The notes beneath the pieces are model-generated. The model ran no database searches, was not told where the DNA came from, and saw only the letters and a list, made by a program, of their open reading frames with translations. From assembly GCA_049792815.1 (NCBI GenBank), contig JBARBG010000187.1:1-22983 (forward strand): a DNA stretch of 22,983 nucleotides, read 5' to 3'. A program made the translations under genes and the position numbers. Source of the DNA: DAIDKA01 sp049792815. GTDB lineage: Bacteria; Pseudomonadota; Gammaproteobacteria; Steroidobacterales; Steroidobacteraceae. How positions within the stretch are numbered: position 1 is the stretch's first letter; each line of letters starts with the position of its first letter. Shown here piece after piece: positions 6,882 through 14,349 of this stretch.

Positions 6882-7187
6882 ATGGCGAAGACGAACATGG
6901 TCGAGCGCGACAAGCGGCGCACCCGAGTCGTGAAGAAATACGCGGCAAGGCGTGCGACTTTGAAGGAGCTGATCCGCAGCCCCAAGACTTCGCACGAGGA
7001 CCGCATTGCTGCGCAGGCGCAGCTGCAGGCGTTGCCGCGGGATGCGAGTCCGTCGCGCCAGCGCAATCGTTGTGCGATCACCGGCCGCTCGCGCGGTGTG
7101 TATCGCAAGTTTGGTCTGGCCCGCGTGAAGATCCGTGAAGTCGCGAATCGCGGCGAGATCCCCGGCCTGACCAAGGCGAGCTGGTAA
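6882..7187 (+). CDS. rpsN: 30S ribosomal protein S14, long zinc-free form
   Basis: S14 is a late-assembling protein of the 30S head. The 101 residues equal the E. coli length. The C-terminal half RQRNRCAITGRSRGVYRKFGLARVKIREVANRGEIPGLTKASW is typical. The CxxC pairs of the short zinc-binding form are missing (only one Cys), so this is the zinc-independent type and implies no need for a zinc-starvation paralogue of S14. AAGAAGG lies just upstream of the ATG. Confidence 0.97.
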   Translation: MAKTNMVERDKRRTRVVKKYAARRATLKELIRSPKTSHEDRIAAQAQLQALPRDASPSRQRNRCAITGRSRGVYRKFGLARVKIREVANRGEIPGLTKASW

Positions 7188-7198
7188 GGAATAGCCGC

Positions 7199-7594
7199 AT
7201 GAGCATGACCGATCCGATCGCCGATCTGCTGACCCGCATCCGCAACGGGCAGACCGCGCGCAAACCCGAAGTGAGCATGGCCTCCTCCAAGCTCAAGACC
7301 GCCATCGCGCGCGTCCTGAAAGAGGAAGGGTACGTGGCCGATGTCCGTCTGGAAGCCGAGGGGCAGAAGACGACGCTTACCATTGGCCTGAAGTATTACG
7401 ACGGCCGCCCCGTCATCGACCGCCTCGAGCGCGTCAGCCGCCCGGGTCTGCGCATCTACCGCGGCAAGGACGAGCTGCCGAAGGTTCTCGGCGGCATGGG
7501 CACCGTGATCGTTTCGACGCCACGCGGCGTGATGACGGACAAGCAGGCGCGTTCGATCGGACAGGGCGGCGAAGTCCTGTGCATCGTGGCCTAA
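7199..7594 (+). CDS. rpsH: 30S ribosomal protein S8
   Basis: S8 is a primary binder of 16S rRNA helix 21. In E. coli it represses the spc operon by binding its mRNA near the rplE start. The 131 residues show MSMTDPIADLLTRIRNGQ at the N-terminus and the C-terminal rRNA-binding region GMGTVIVSTPRGVMTDKQAR. AAGGA overlapping the end of rpsN provides the ribosome binding site. Whether the rplE region here can fold like the E. coli S8 target was not established. Confidence 0.97.
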   Translation: MSMTDPIADLLTRIRNGQTARKPEVSMASSKLKTAIARVLKEEGYVADVRLEAEGQKTTLTIGLKYYDGRPVIDRLERVSRPGLRIYRGKDELPKVLGGMGTVIVSTPRGVMTDKQARSIGQGGEVLCIVA

Positions 7595-7604
7595 CGGACA
7601 AGTT

Positions 7605-8135
7605 ATGAGCAGAGTTGCAAAAGCTCCGGTTTCCCTGCCTCAGGGCGTGACGGCGACGGTTTCCGCCGAGAAGGTCACGATCAAGGGTGCCAAGGGCTCC
7701 CTGAGCCTGGCGCTGAAGAGCGGGGTGACGGTCGAGCAGGCGGAGAAGGTCCTGAACGTCAAGTACAGCGCCGACGATGCCGTGCGCATGCTGGCCGGCG
7801 CCACCCGCGCGCATCTGGCCAACATGGTCGAGGGCGTTTCCAAGGGCTTCGAGCGCAAGCTTGAGCTGCAGGGAGTCGGCTATCGGGCGCAGGCACAGGG
7901 CAAGGTGCTGAACCTGACACTGGGGTTTTCGCACCCGGTCAATTTTGCGGTGCCTGAAGGCATCACCATCGAGACGCCCAGCCAGACCGAGATCGTGGTC
8001 AGGGGCATCGACCGCCAGGTCGTGGGCGAGACGGCGGCGAAGATCCGCGCCTACCGCCCCCCCGAGCCCTACAAGGGCAAGGGCGTGCGTTATGTCGGCG
8101 AGAAGATCGAGCTGAAGGAAGGCAAGAAGAAATGA
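7605..8135 (+). CDS. rplF: 50S ribosomal protein L6
   Basis: L6 lies at the base of the L7/L12 stalk near the sarcin-ricin loop. The 176 residues hold two tandem L6 domains, roughly 1-82 and 83-176. The second contains the signature PEPYKGKGVRYVGEKIELKEGKKK at the C-terminus. It begins SRVAKAPVSLPQGVTATV. The stop overlaps the rplR start as ATGA. Confidence 0.97.
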   Translation: MSRVAKAPVSLPQGVTATVSAEKVTIKGAKGSLSLALKSGVTVEQAEKVLNVKYSADDAVRMLAGATRAHLANMVEGVSKGFERKLELQGVGYRAQAQGKVLNLTLGFSHPVNFAVPEGITIETPSQTEIVVRGIDRQVVGETAAKIRAYRPPEPYKGKGVRYVGEKIELKEGKKK

Positions 8136-8494
8136 GCCAGATCAGCAAGAAGGACCGGCGGCTGCGCCGCGCCGTCAAAACGCGCCAGCACATCCGCGAG
8201 CTGGGCGTGGTCCGCCTGTCGGTGCATCGCACGCCGCAGCACATCTATGCCCAGCTGACCGATGCCGCAGGCACCAAGGTGCTGGCCGCGGCCTCGACGC
8301 TGCAGGATGCCGTGAACACGGGCCTGAAGGGCACCGGCAATGTGGAGGCGGCCAAGGCCGTCGGCCGCGCCATCGCCGAGCGCGCCAAGGCCGCGGGCAT
8401 CAGCAAGGTGGCCTTCGACCGTGCAGGTTTCCAATATCACGGCCGCGTGAAAGCGCTGGCCGAAGCCGCTCGTGAAGCGGGTCTTGAGTTCTAG
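8132..8494 (+). CDS. rplR: 50S ribosomal protein L18
   Basis: L18 binds 5S rRNA and helps dock it in the central protuberance. The 120 residues (E. coli 117) include the basic N-terminus KKDRRLRRAVKTRQHIRELGVVRLSVHRTPQHIYAQL and the end FDRAGFQYHGRVKALAEAAREAGLEF. The ATGA overlap with rplF and AAGGAAGG upstream indicate coupled translation. Confidence 0.97.
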   Translation: MSQISKKDRRLRRAVKTRQHIRELGVVRLSVHRTPQHIYAQLTDAAGTKVLAAASTLQDAVNTGLKGTGNVEAAKAVGRAIAERAKAAGISKVAFDRAGFQYHGRVKALAEAAREAGLEF

Positions 8495-8509
8495 GCAGGT
8501 ATCCCAATC

Positions 8510-9016
8510 ATGGCAAGACCGGAAAGAGGACAATCGGCTGACGAGTTCGTCGAGAAGCTCGTGGCCGTCAACCGCACCGCCAAGGTCGTCAAGGGGGGGC
8601 GCCAGTTCGGCTTTACCGCCCTGACTGTCGTCGGTGATGGTGCGGGCCGGGTGGGATTTGGATTCGGCAAGGCGCGTGAAGTGCCGGTGGCCATCTCCAA
8701 GGCCATGGCCCAGGCGCGCAAGAATATGATCAACGTGGCGTTGCGCAACGACACTCTGCACTACGCGGTGCGCGGCACTCACGGCGCCACGCGCGTGCTG
8801 ATGCAGCCGGCCTCCGACGGTACCGGCGTCATCGCCGGGGGCGGGATGCGCGCGGTGCTCGAGTGCGCCGGGGTGCGCAACGTTTTGGCCAAAAGTTATG
8901 GATCGCGCAACCCGATCAACGTGGTGCGGGCCACCATCGGGGCGCTGTCGAAGGTGCGTTCGCCCGAGGAAATCGCCGCCAAGCGTGGCAAGACCCTCGA
9001 GGAGATCACGGCATGA
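8510..9016 (+). CDS. rpsE: 30S ribosomal protein S5
   Basis: S5 works at the mRNA entry site and in decoding fidelity. The N-terminal double-stranded RNA-binding-like domain is visible at about residues 11-75 (EFVEKLVAVNRTAKVVKGGRQFGFTALTVVGDGAGRVGFGFGKA). The C-terminal domain contains VIAGGGMRAVLECAGVRNVLAKSYGSRNPINVVRAT. The 168 residues match the family. AGGCAGG precedes the ATG, and the stop overlaps rpmD. Confidence 0.98.
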   Translation: MARPERGQSADEFVEKLVAVNRTAKVVKGGRQFGFTALTVVGDGAGRVGFGFGKAREVPVAISKAMAQARKNMINVALRNDTLHYAVRGTHGATRVLMQPASDGTGVIAGGGMRAVLECAGVRNVLAKSYGSRNPINVVRATIGALSKVRSPEEIAAKRGKTLEEITA

Positions 9017-9216
9017 AGGCCCAGGGTGGCAAGAGTGCAAAGTCCGTCAAGGTGACACTGGTGAAGAGCCTGAACGGGCAGCTGGCCGGCATTGCCGCCT
9101 CGGTTCGCGGCCTGGGTCTGCGCAAGCCGCACCAGAGCGTGGCCGTCGCCGATACGCCGCAGAACCGCGGCATGATCAACGCGGCGGTGCACTTGCTGAA
9201 AGTTGAAGAGGCCTGA
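9013..9216 (+). CDS. rpmD: 50S ribosomal protein L30
   Basis: L30 is a small 50S protein. The ATG at 9013 overlaps the rpsE stop (ATGA) and has GAGGAG about nine bases upstream, giving 67 residues. A further upstream in-frame start at 8863 would run through rpsE and is rejected. KSVKVTLVKSLNGQLAGIAASVRGLGLRKPHQSV followed by DTPQNRGMINAAVHLLKVEE matches the family. It has about eight extra N-terminal residues compared with E. coli L30 (59). Confidence 0.96.
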   Translation: MKAQGGKSAKSVKVTLVKSLNGQLAGIAASVRGLGLRKPHQSVAVADTPQNRGMINAAVHLLKVEEA

Positions 9217-9218
9217 TC

Positions 9219-9656
9219 ATGGTTCTACGGATGAATGAACTAGCTCCCGCGGCAGGTTCCAGGAAGAACCGCCTGCGCGTGGGTCGCGGCGCCTCCGCCG
9301 GCCAGGGCAAGACTGCGGGCCGCGGCGTCAAGGGCCAGCGCGCCCGCAAGGGCGGCTATCACAAGGTCGGCTTCGAAGGCGGCCAGATGCCGCTGCAGCG
9401 GCGCCTGCCCAAGGTCGGCTTCCGTTCGGCCATGAAGGCGACCCGCGCCGAAGTGCGCCTGTCGGAGCTGGCGAAGGTCGAAGGCACGGTCATCGATCTT
9501 GCGGCACTGAAGGCCGCGGGCGTGGTCTCAGTGCATGCCGAAGTTGCCAAGGTGGTGCTCTCGGGCGCCATTGCCCGCGCGGTGACCCTCAAGGGCATCG
9601 GCGCGACCAAGGGTGCCCTGGCGGCGATCACCGCCGCGGGCGGCAAGGTCGAGTAG
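9219..9656 (+). CDS. rplO: 50S ribosomal protein L15
   Basis: L15 is a late-assembling 50S protein with a long basic N-terminal extension. The 145 residues include the glycine- and arginine-rich RVGRGASAGQGKTAGRGVKGQRARKGG at about 20-46 and the conserved FEGGQMPLQRRLPKVGF. The ATG at 9219 follows GAAGAGG by a good distance. A second ATG four codons later is possible. It starts two bases after rpmD stops and precedes secY, the standard spc order. Confidence 0.97.
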   Translation: MVLRMNELAPAAGSRKNRLRVGRGASAGQGKTAGRGVKGQRARKGGYHKVGFEGGQMPLQRRLPKVGFRSAMKATRAEVRLSELAKVEGTVIDLAALKAAGVVSVHAEVAKVVLSGAIARAVTLKGIGATKGALAAITAAGGKVE

Positions 9657-9683
9657 CTTCCGCACAGGAAAGATCTTAGAAAA

Positions 9684-11036
9684 GTGGCCAACAGCTCCTC
9701 AATCAGTCCAACCGCCGCGCTCGGTGAAGTGTCACGCTTCAGCGAGATCCGCGGCCGCCTGTTGTTCCTGGTCGCGGGCATGCTCGTGTATCGCATCGGC
9801 ACCTACATTCCGTGTCCGGGCATCGACCCGGCCGCGGTGGCGCGCTTCTTCCAGGACAACTCCAACGGCATCCTGGGCATCGCCAACATGTTCTCCGGCG
9901 GCGCCCTCACGCGCATGTCGATATTCGCCATGGGCGTGATGCCCTACATCTCCGCGTCGATCATCATCCAGATGATGTCGATGGTGGTGCCGACGCTGAT
10001 GGAGCTGCGCAAGGAAGGCGAGTCCGGACGGCGCAAGATCACCGAATACACCCGCTACGGCACCGTGGTGCTGGCGGTGTTCCAGTCGTTCGCCGCCGCG
10101 GTGGCGATGGACCACAATCACATGGTGCTCGTCGGCGGGACCATGTGGCTCGCGACCGCGACCGCCACCATGACCACCGGCACCCTGTTCCTGATGTGGC
10201 TGGGCGAGCAGATCACCGAGCGCGGCGTCGGCAACGGCATCTCGATGTTGATCCTTTCGGGCATCGTCGCCGGGCTGCCCAATGCCGTGGGCAACACCTT
10301 CCAGGCCGTGAGCACCGGGGAAATGTCGGGGCCCAAGTTCCTGGTGCTGTTCGCGGTCGTCGCGGGTGTCACGTGGTTCGTGGTGTTCGTGGAAAGCGCG
10401 CAGCGGCGCATTCCGGTCAACTATGCCAAGCGCCAGGTCGGGCGGCGCATGTTCGCGGGCCAGAGCAGCCACCTGCCGTTCAAGCTCAACATGTCCGGCG
10501 TGATCCCGCCGATCTTCGCCTCGAGCATCCTGCTGTTCCCGGCGACCATCGCGAGTTTCTTCGGCACCGGCGCGACCGGCCATACCGGCCTGATCCTGCA
10601 GCGGGTGGCGAACTCGCTCAGCTACGGCCAGCCGGCCCACCTGGTAGTGTATGCGGCCCTGATCCTGTTCTTCTGCTTCTTCTACACGGCGCTGGTGTTC
10701 AACTCGCGCGACACCGCGCAGAACCTGCAGAAGTCCGGAGCGTTCATCCCCGGCATCCGCCCGGGCCAGCAGACCGGCGAATACATCGACAAGGTGCTCT
10801 CGCGCCTGACGCTGTGGGGCGCCCTGTACGTCGCGCTGGTGTGCCTGCTGCCGGAATTCCTGGTCTCATCCCAGGGCGTTCCGTTCCAGTTCGGCGGCAC
10901 CTCGCTGATGATTGTGGTGGTGGTGGTGATGGATTTCGTGTCGCAGCTCAATGCGCACATGATGTCCCATCAGTATCCGGGTCTGCTCAAGAAGGCGAAC
11001 CTGCTCGGCTATGGCCGCTCAGGCGCGGGCGGCTGA
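9684..11036 (+). CDS. secY: Protein translocase channel subunit SecY
   Basis: SecY is the membrane channel of the Sec translocon, working with SecE, SecG and the motor SecA. The 450 residues (E. coli 443) fit ten membrane segments. The first is RLLFLVAGMLVYRIGTYIPCPGID, whose periplasmic end leads into the plug region with MFSGGALTRMSIFAMGVMPYISASIIIQ. Cytoplasmic loop C4 (ESAQRRIPVNYAKRQVG) and loop C5 (NLQKSGAFIPGIRPGQQT) carry the Arg-rich SecA- and ribosome-contact motifs. The start is GTG; AGGAAAG lies rather far upstream, so initiation may be modest. Confidence 0.97.
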   Translation: MANSSSISPTAALGEVSRFSEIRGRLLFLVAGMLVYRIGTYIPCPGIDPAAVARFFQDNSNGILGIANMFSGGALTRMSIFAMGVMPYISASIIIQMMSMVVPTLMELRKEGESGRRKITEYTRYGTVVLAVFQSFAAAVAMDHNHMVLVGGTMWLATATATMTTGTLFLMWLGEQITERGVGNGISMLILSGIVAGLPNAVGNTFQAVSTGEMSGPKFLVLFAVVAGVTWFVVFVESAQRRIPVNYAKRQVGRRMFAGQSSHLPFKLNMSGVIPPIFASSILLFPATIASFFGTGATGHTGLILQRVANSLSYGQPAHLVVYAALILFFCFFYTALVFNSRDTAQNLQKSGAFIPGIRPGQQTGEYIDKVLSRLTLWGALYVALVCLLPEFLVSSQGVPFQFGGTSLMIVVVVVMDFVSQLNAHMMSHQYPGLLKKANLLGYGRSGAGG

Positions 11037-11070
11037 CGCCCAAGCGCACCGACATTTACGGAACATCCTC

Positions 11071-11184
11071 ATGAAAGTACGTCCATCCGTCAAAAAGATC
11101 TGCAAGAACTGCAAGATCGTGCGCCGTCGGCGCGTGGTCTATGTGATCTGCAGCGACCAGCGCCACAAGCAGAGACAGGGTTGA
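11071..11184 (+). CDS. rpmJ: 50S ribosomal protein L36, zinc-binding form
   Basis: This small 37-residue protein begins MKVRPSVKKICKNCKIVRRR and ends CSDQRHKQRQG. The zinc ribbon ligands Cys11, Cys14, Cys27 and His32 are all present, so this is the C+ form. It sits 34 bases after secY and four bases before rpsM. In E. coli the rpmJ-rpsM gap is much longer and holds the alpha-operon promoter and S4-binding leader; here that gap is missing. Confidence 0.96.
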   Translation: MKVRPSVKKICKNCKIVRRRRVVYVICSDQRHKQRQG

Positions 11185-11188
11185 ACTT

Positions 11189-11569
11189 ATGGCTCGCATA
11201 GCCGGCATCAATATTCCGATGAACAAGCACGTGTGGGTGGGGCTGCAGCACATCTACGGCGTGGGCCGCTCGCGTGCGGTCGATACCTGCGTGGCTGCCG
11301 GGGTCGACCCGCACACCCGCGTCAAGGACCTGACCGAGGCAGAGGTGAATTCCCTGCGCTCGCAGATCGCGAAATTCGCCGTCGAGGGTGACTTGCGGCG
11401 CGAAGTTTCGATGAACATCAAGCGCCTGATGGACCTGGGTACCTACCGGGGCATCAGGCACCGGCGCGGGCTTCCGGTCCGTGGCCAGCGCACCAAGACC
11501 AATGCGCGTACACGCAAGGGCCCGCGCAAGCAGGCCGTCAAGCTGAACGCACCGCCGGGCAAGGCGTAA
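11189..11569 (+). CDS. rpsM: 30S ribosomal protein S13
   Basis: S13 sits in the 30S head, forms bridges B1a/B1b with the 50S subunit and touches P-site tRNA. The 126 residues (E. coli 118) show the H2TH-type start ARIAGINIPMNKHVWVGLQHIYGVGRSRA and the basic end YRGIRHRRGLPVRGQRTKTNARTRKGPRK. The extra residues are a short C-terminal tail. It follows rpmJ by four bases, so its translation probably depends on upstream reading. Confidence 0.97.
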   Translation: MARIAGINIPMNKHVWVGLQHIYGVGRSRAVDTCVAAGVDPHTRVKDLTEAEVNSLRSQIAKFAVEGDLRREVSMNIKRLMDLGTYRGIRHRRGLPVRGQRTKTNARTRKGPRKQAVKLNAPPGKA

Positions 11570-11584
11570 CGAGGCAACAGGATA

Positions 11585-12013
11585 ATGGCTGAACAGAAAC
11601 AACCGCAGGGCGCTGCGAACGCCGCCCAGACCGGCGGTCCAAAGAAGCCGAAGAAGGCGCGCAAGAACGTGCTCGACGGGATCGCGCACGTGCACGCCAG
11701 CTTCAACAACACCATCATCACCATCACCGATCGCCAGGGCAACACGCTGTCCTGGGCAACCTCCGGTGGCTGCGGGTTCCGCGGCTCACGCAAGAGCACG
11801 CCATTCGCCGCGCAGGTTGCCGCCGAGAAGGCCGGCGTCGCTGCGCAGGAGCATGGCTTGAAGAACGTTGAAGTGCGCGTGGGGGGGCCGGGTCCCGGTC
11901 GCGAGTCGGCCGTGCGGGCCCTGAACACCTGCGGACTGAAGATCACCAGTATTTCGGACGTGACGCCCATTCCGCACAACGGCTGCCGTCCCCCCAAGAA
12001 GCGCCGGGTCTAA
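11585..12013 (+). CDS. rpsK: 30S ribosomal protein S11
   Basis: S11 is part of the 30S platform near the Shine-Dalgarno cleft. The conserved core VLDGIAHVHASFNNTIITITDRQGNTLSWATSGGCGFRGSRKSTPFAAQ and the C-terminal PIPHNGCRPPKKRRV are seen. The Asn-Gly step in that tail is the site of isoaspartate formation in the family. At 142 residues it is 13 longer than E. coli S11, the extra being a Gln/Ala/Lys-rich N-terminal arm (residues 1-25). GAGG and AGGA lie before the ATG. Confidence 0.97.
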   Translation: MAEQKQPQGAANAAQTGGPKKPKKARKNVLDGIAHVHASFNNTIITITDRQGNTLSWATSGGCGFRGSRKSTPFAAQVAAEKAGVAAQEHGLKNVEVRVGGPGPGRESAVRALNTCGLKITSISDVTPIPHNGCRPPKKRRV

Positions 12014-12031
12014 AGGCGAGGAAGCAAGAAT

Positions 12032-12655
12032 ATGGCGCGTTATACCGGTCCCACGTGCAAGCTCGCCCGTCGCGAAGGCACGGATCTTTTCCTCAAGAGC
12101 GGCGCGAAACCACTTGAGAGCAAGTGCAAGTTCCAGGTGCCCCCGGGGGGCATCAAGGGCGAGCGTCGCCAGCGTCTGTCCGACTACGGCACGCAGCTGC
12201 GCGAGAAGCAGAAGCTGCGCCGGATGTACGGCGTCCTGGAGCGCCAGTTCAGCAACTACTACGAAGAGGCAGCGCGGCGCAGCGGCGCCACGGGTGAGAA
12301 CCTGCTGAAGCTGCTGGAGTGCCGCCTCGACAACGTCGTGTACCGCATGGGGTTCGCGGTAACTCGCGCCGAGGCTCGGCAGCTGGTCAGCCATAAGGGC
12401 ATCCTGGTAAACGACCAGGTCGTCACCATTGCCTCCTACCAGGTCCGCGCCGGCGATGTGATCTCGGTGCGCGAAAAGTCGCGCAAGCAGCTGCGCATCG
12501 CCAACGCCCTGACCATGGCCCAGCAGGTCGGCCTGCCCGAATGGGTGGACGTGAACGACAAGGAATTCAAGGGCGTGTTCCGCACCGTGCCGGCGCGGGA
12601 TGAAATCCTGCCCGACATCAACGAGAACCTCGTCGTCGAGTTGTATTCGAAGTAA
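12032..12655 (+). CDS. rpsD: 30S ribosomal protein S4
   Basis: S4 nucleates 30S assembly. In E. coli it also represses the alpha operon and has antitermination activity. The 207 residues are standard. An N-terminal arm, a helical domain with DYGTQLREKQKLRRMYGVLERQF at about 50-72, and the S4 RNA-binding domain with RLDNVVYRMGFAVTRAEARQLVSHKGILVND at about 94-124 are visible. This is the zinc-free type, lacking an N-terminal Cys cluster. GAGGAAG precedes the ATG. A 110-base gap with hairpins follows before rpoA. Confidence 0.98.
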   Translation: MARYTGPTCKLARREGTDLFLKSGAKPLESKCKFQVPPGGIKGERRQRLSDYGTQLREKQKLRRMYGVLERQFSNYYEEAARRSGATGENLLKLLECRLDNVVYRMGFAVTRAEARQLVSHKGILVNDQVVTIASYQVRAGDVISVREKSRKQLRIANALTMAQQVGLPEWVDVNDKEFKGVFRTVPARDEILPDINENLVVELYSK

Positions 12656-12664
12656 TTCAAGCAG

Positions 12665-12690
12665 CCCGCGGTTTTTTTGAAATCCGCGGG
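12665..12690 (+). other. First hairpin in the rpsD-rpoA gap
   Basis: CCCGCGG (12665-12671) pairs with CCGCGGG (12684-12690) in a perfect 7-bp GC stem with a 12-base loop holding seven T residues. It starts ten bases after the rpsD stop. There is no T-run after it, so on its own it is not a terminator; it could protect the upstream mRNA end or pause polymerase. Confidence 0.55.
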
Positions 12691-12730
12691 GGTCGGACGG
12701 TAGTGATTATTGACCGTCCGATTTCGTTTT
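12691..12730 (+). terminator. Terminator-like hairpin between rpsD and rpoA
   Basis: TCGGACGGT (12693-12701) pairs perfectly with ACCGTCCGA (12713-12721), extended by two G-T pairs, around an 11-base loop. The tract TTTCGTTTT (12722-12730) follows. This has the look of a rho-independent terminator, imperfect because C and G interrupt the T-run. It lies 36 bases before the rpoA ATG. As rpoA must be expressed and has no clear promoter of its own here, partial termination (attenuation) is more likely than full termination. Confidence 0.5.
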
Positions 12731-12765
12731 ATCTGCGGCCGGTCAACCCGGCAAGGTGAGTCGCT

Positions 12766-13770
12766 ATGCAGGGATCTGTTGGAGAGTTCTTGAAGCCGCG
12801 CGTGGTCAAGGTGCAACCCGTTGCGCCGCGCCAGGCGCGTGTCGTCATTGAGCCGTTCGAGCGGGGCTTCGGTCACACGCTCGGCAATGCGCTGCGTCGC
12901 GTGTTGCTGTCGTCAATGCCCGGCAGTGCCATCACGGAAGTCGAAATCGACGGCGTGCTGCACGAGTACACCAGCATCGAGGGCGTGCAGGAAGACGTGG
13001 TCGACATCCTGCTGAACCTGAAGCTCGTGGCGCTGCGCATGCACACGCGCGACAGCGCCGAGCTGCGCCTGCACAAGAAGGGGCCGGGCCCGGTGACGGC
13101 CGGCGACATCCAGCTGGACCATGACATCGAAGTGGTGAATCCGGATCTGGTGATCGCCAACCTCACCAAGGCCGGCGAGCTGTCGATGACCCTGCGCGTG
13201 GAGCGCGGTCGCGGCTACCGCCCGGCGGCGGCCCGTGCGGTGTTCGAGGAGCAGACCCGGCCCATCGGCCGCCTGCAACTGGATGCCTCATTTTCGCCTA
13301 TCCGCCGCGTCACCTACTCGGTGGATGCGGCGCGCGTCGAGCAGCGCACCGACCTCGACAAGCTGGTCATCGACATCGAGACCAACGGCACCATCGATGC
13401 CGAGGAAGCCATCCGGCGCGCCGGTGGCATCCTCAAGGATCAGCTGTCGGTGTTCGTCGACCTGCAGGGCGAAGAGGAAGCCGCCACCAAGGTTTCCGAG
13501 ATGCAGTTCGATCCCATCCTGCTGCGTCCCGTCGACGAGCTGGAACTCACCGTCCGCAGCGCCAACTGCCTGAAGGCGGAGAACATCCATTACATCGGCG
13601 ACCTGGTGCAGCGCACCGAAGTCGAGCTGCTGCGCACGCCGAACCTGGGCAAGAAGTCCCTGACCGAGATCAAGGAAGTCCTGCAGAGCCATGGCCTGAT
13701 GCTGGGCATGCGCCTGGATGGCTGGCCGCCGGCGGGCCTGAAGCATGATGAGGAGCGGGACAGCATCTGA
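12766..13770 (+). CDS. rpoA: RNA polymerase alpha subunit
   Basis: Alpha dimerises to start core polymerase assembly, and its C-terminal domain binds UP elements and activators. The 334 residues (E. coli 329) start MQGSVGEFLKPRVVKVQ and contain the dimerisation region ERGFGHTLGNALRRVLLSSMPG. The alpha-CTD DNA-binding part DELELTVRSANCLKAENIHYIGDLVQ includes the Arg equivalent to E. coli Arg265, and NLGKKSLTEIKEVL follows. AAGGTGAG precedes the ATG. It follows the tandem hairpins after rpsD, so its level may be set separately from the ribosomal proteins. Confidence 0.98.
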   Translation: MQGSVGEFLKPRVVKVQPVAPRQARVVIEPFERGFGHTLGNALRRVLLSSMPGSAITEVEIDGVLHEYTSIEGVQEDVVDILLNLKLVALRMHTRDSAELRLHKKGPGPVTAGDIQLDHDIEVVNPDLVIANLTKAGELSMTLRVERGRGYRPAAARAVFEEQTRPIGRLQLDASFSPIRRVTYSVDAARVEQRTDLDKLVIDIETNGTIDAEEAIRRAGGILKDQLSVFVDLQGEEEAATKVSEMQFDPILLRPVDELELTVRSANCLKAENIHYIGDLVQRTEVELLRTPNLGKKSLTEIKEVLQSHGLMLGMRLDGWPPAGLKHDEERDSI

Positions 13771-13798
13771 GTGATGCGCCCGACTTGAGGAAAAAGAT

Positions 13799-14290
13799 AT
13801 GCGTCACCAACTGAGCGGTCGGCAGCTCTCACGCAACAGCCCGCATCGGCACGCGATGCTGCGCAACATGAGCGTGTCGCTGCTGCGTCACGAGACCATC
13901 CGCACCACGCTGCCGAAGGCCAAGGAGCTGCGGCGCGTCGTCGAGCCGCTGATCACCCTGGGCAAGACCGACAGCGAGGCGCACCGCCGCCTGGCCTTCT
14001 CGCGCCTGCGCGACTCGGCGGTGGTGGAGAAGCTGTTTGCCGATCTGGGCCCGCGCTTCAAGGCGCGCGCCGGGGGCTACACCCGCATCCTGCGCATGGT
14101 GCCCCGTGCCGGGGATAACGCCCCCATGGCGCTCATGCAGCTGGTGGACAAGGCCGGCGAGGTGGTGGTGGCCGAAAAGCCGGCTGCCAAACCGGCCCGC
14201 AAGAAGAAAGCCAAGGCCGCTGCGCCCGCCAAGGAGGCTGCTGCGGCCGCCGAGGCCAAGCCGCGGCGCCGCAAAAAGGCTGCCGCGTAG
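13799..14290 (+). CDS. rplQ: 50S ribosomal protein L17 with Ala/Lys tail
   Basis: L17 lies near the tunnel exit on the 50S surface. The family core runs from MRHQLSGRQLSRNSPHRHAML to about residue 120 (GGYTRILRMVPRAGDNAPMALMQLVDK). The 163 residues exceed the E. coli form (127) by a tail of about 40, almost entirely Ala, Lys, Arg and Pro, much like the L3 tail. GAGGA (13786-13791 region) precedes the ATG. It is the last ribosomal gene of the cluster. Confidence 0.97.
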   Translation: MRHQLSGRQLSRNSPHRHAMLRNMSVSLLRHETIRTTLPKAKELRRVVEPLITLGKTDSEAHRRLAFSRLRDSAVVEKLFADLGPRFKARAGGYTRILRMVPRAGDNAPMALMQLVDKAGEVVVAEKPAAKPARKKKAKAAAPAKEAAAAAEAKPRRRKKAAA

Positions 14291-14300
14291 CTGCGTTACG

Positions 14301-14316
14301 CAAACTTAATTGTTTG
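14301..14316 (+). other. Small hairpin after rplQ
   Basis: CAAAC (14301-14305) and GTTTG (14312-14316) form a weak 5-bp stem in the 59-base gap between rplQ and mscL. No T-run follows. I see no convincing terminator for the ribosomal operon here and no clear mscL promoter, so mscL may be partly read from upstream. Confidence 0.3.
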
Positions 14317-14349
14317 AGTGAAGACCCCGCCCGCCAGCAAGGAGTCCTT

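Noticed and set aside
9812..11074. A 420-codon open frame overlapping secY in another frame
   Set aside because: The translation is Arg/His/Gly-rich without family motifs, while SecY in the correct frame is unmistakable.
12710..12735. A promoter for rpoA using TTGACC at 12710-12715
   Set aside because: The -35 is good, but no -10 hexamer lies 16-18 bases away; TATCTG is only 14 bases off, and the -35 lies within the terminator-like stem.
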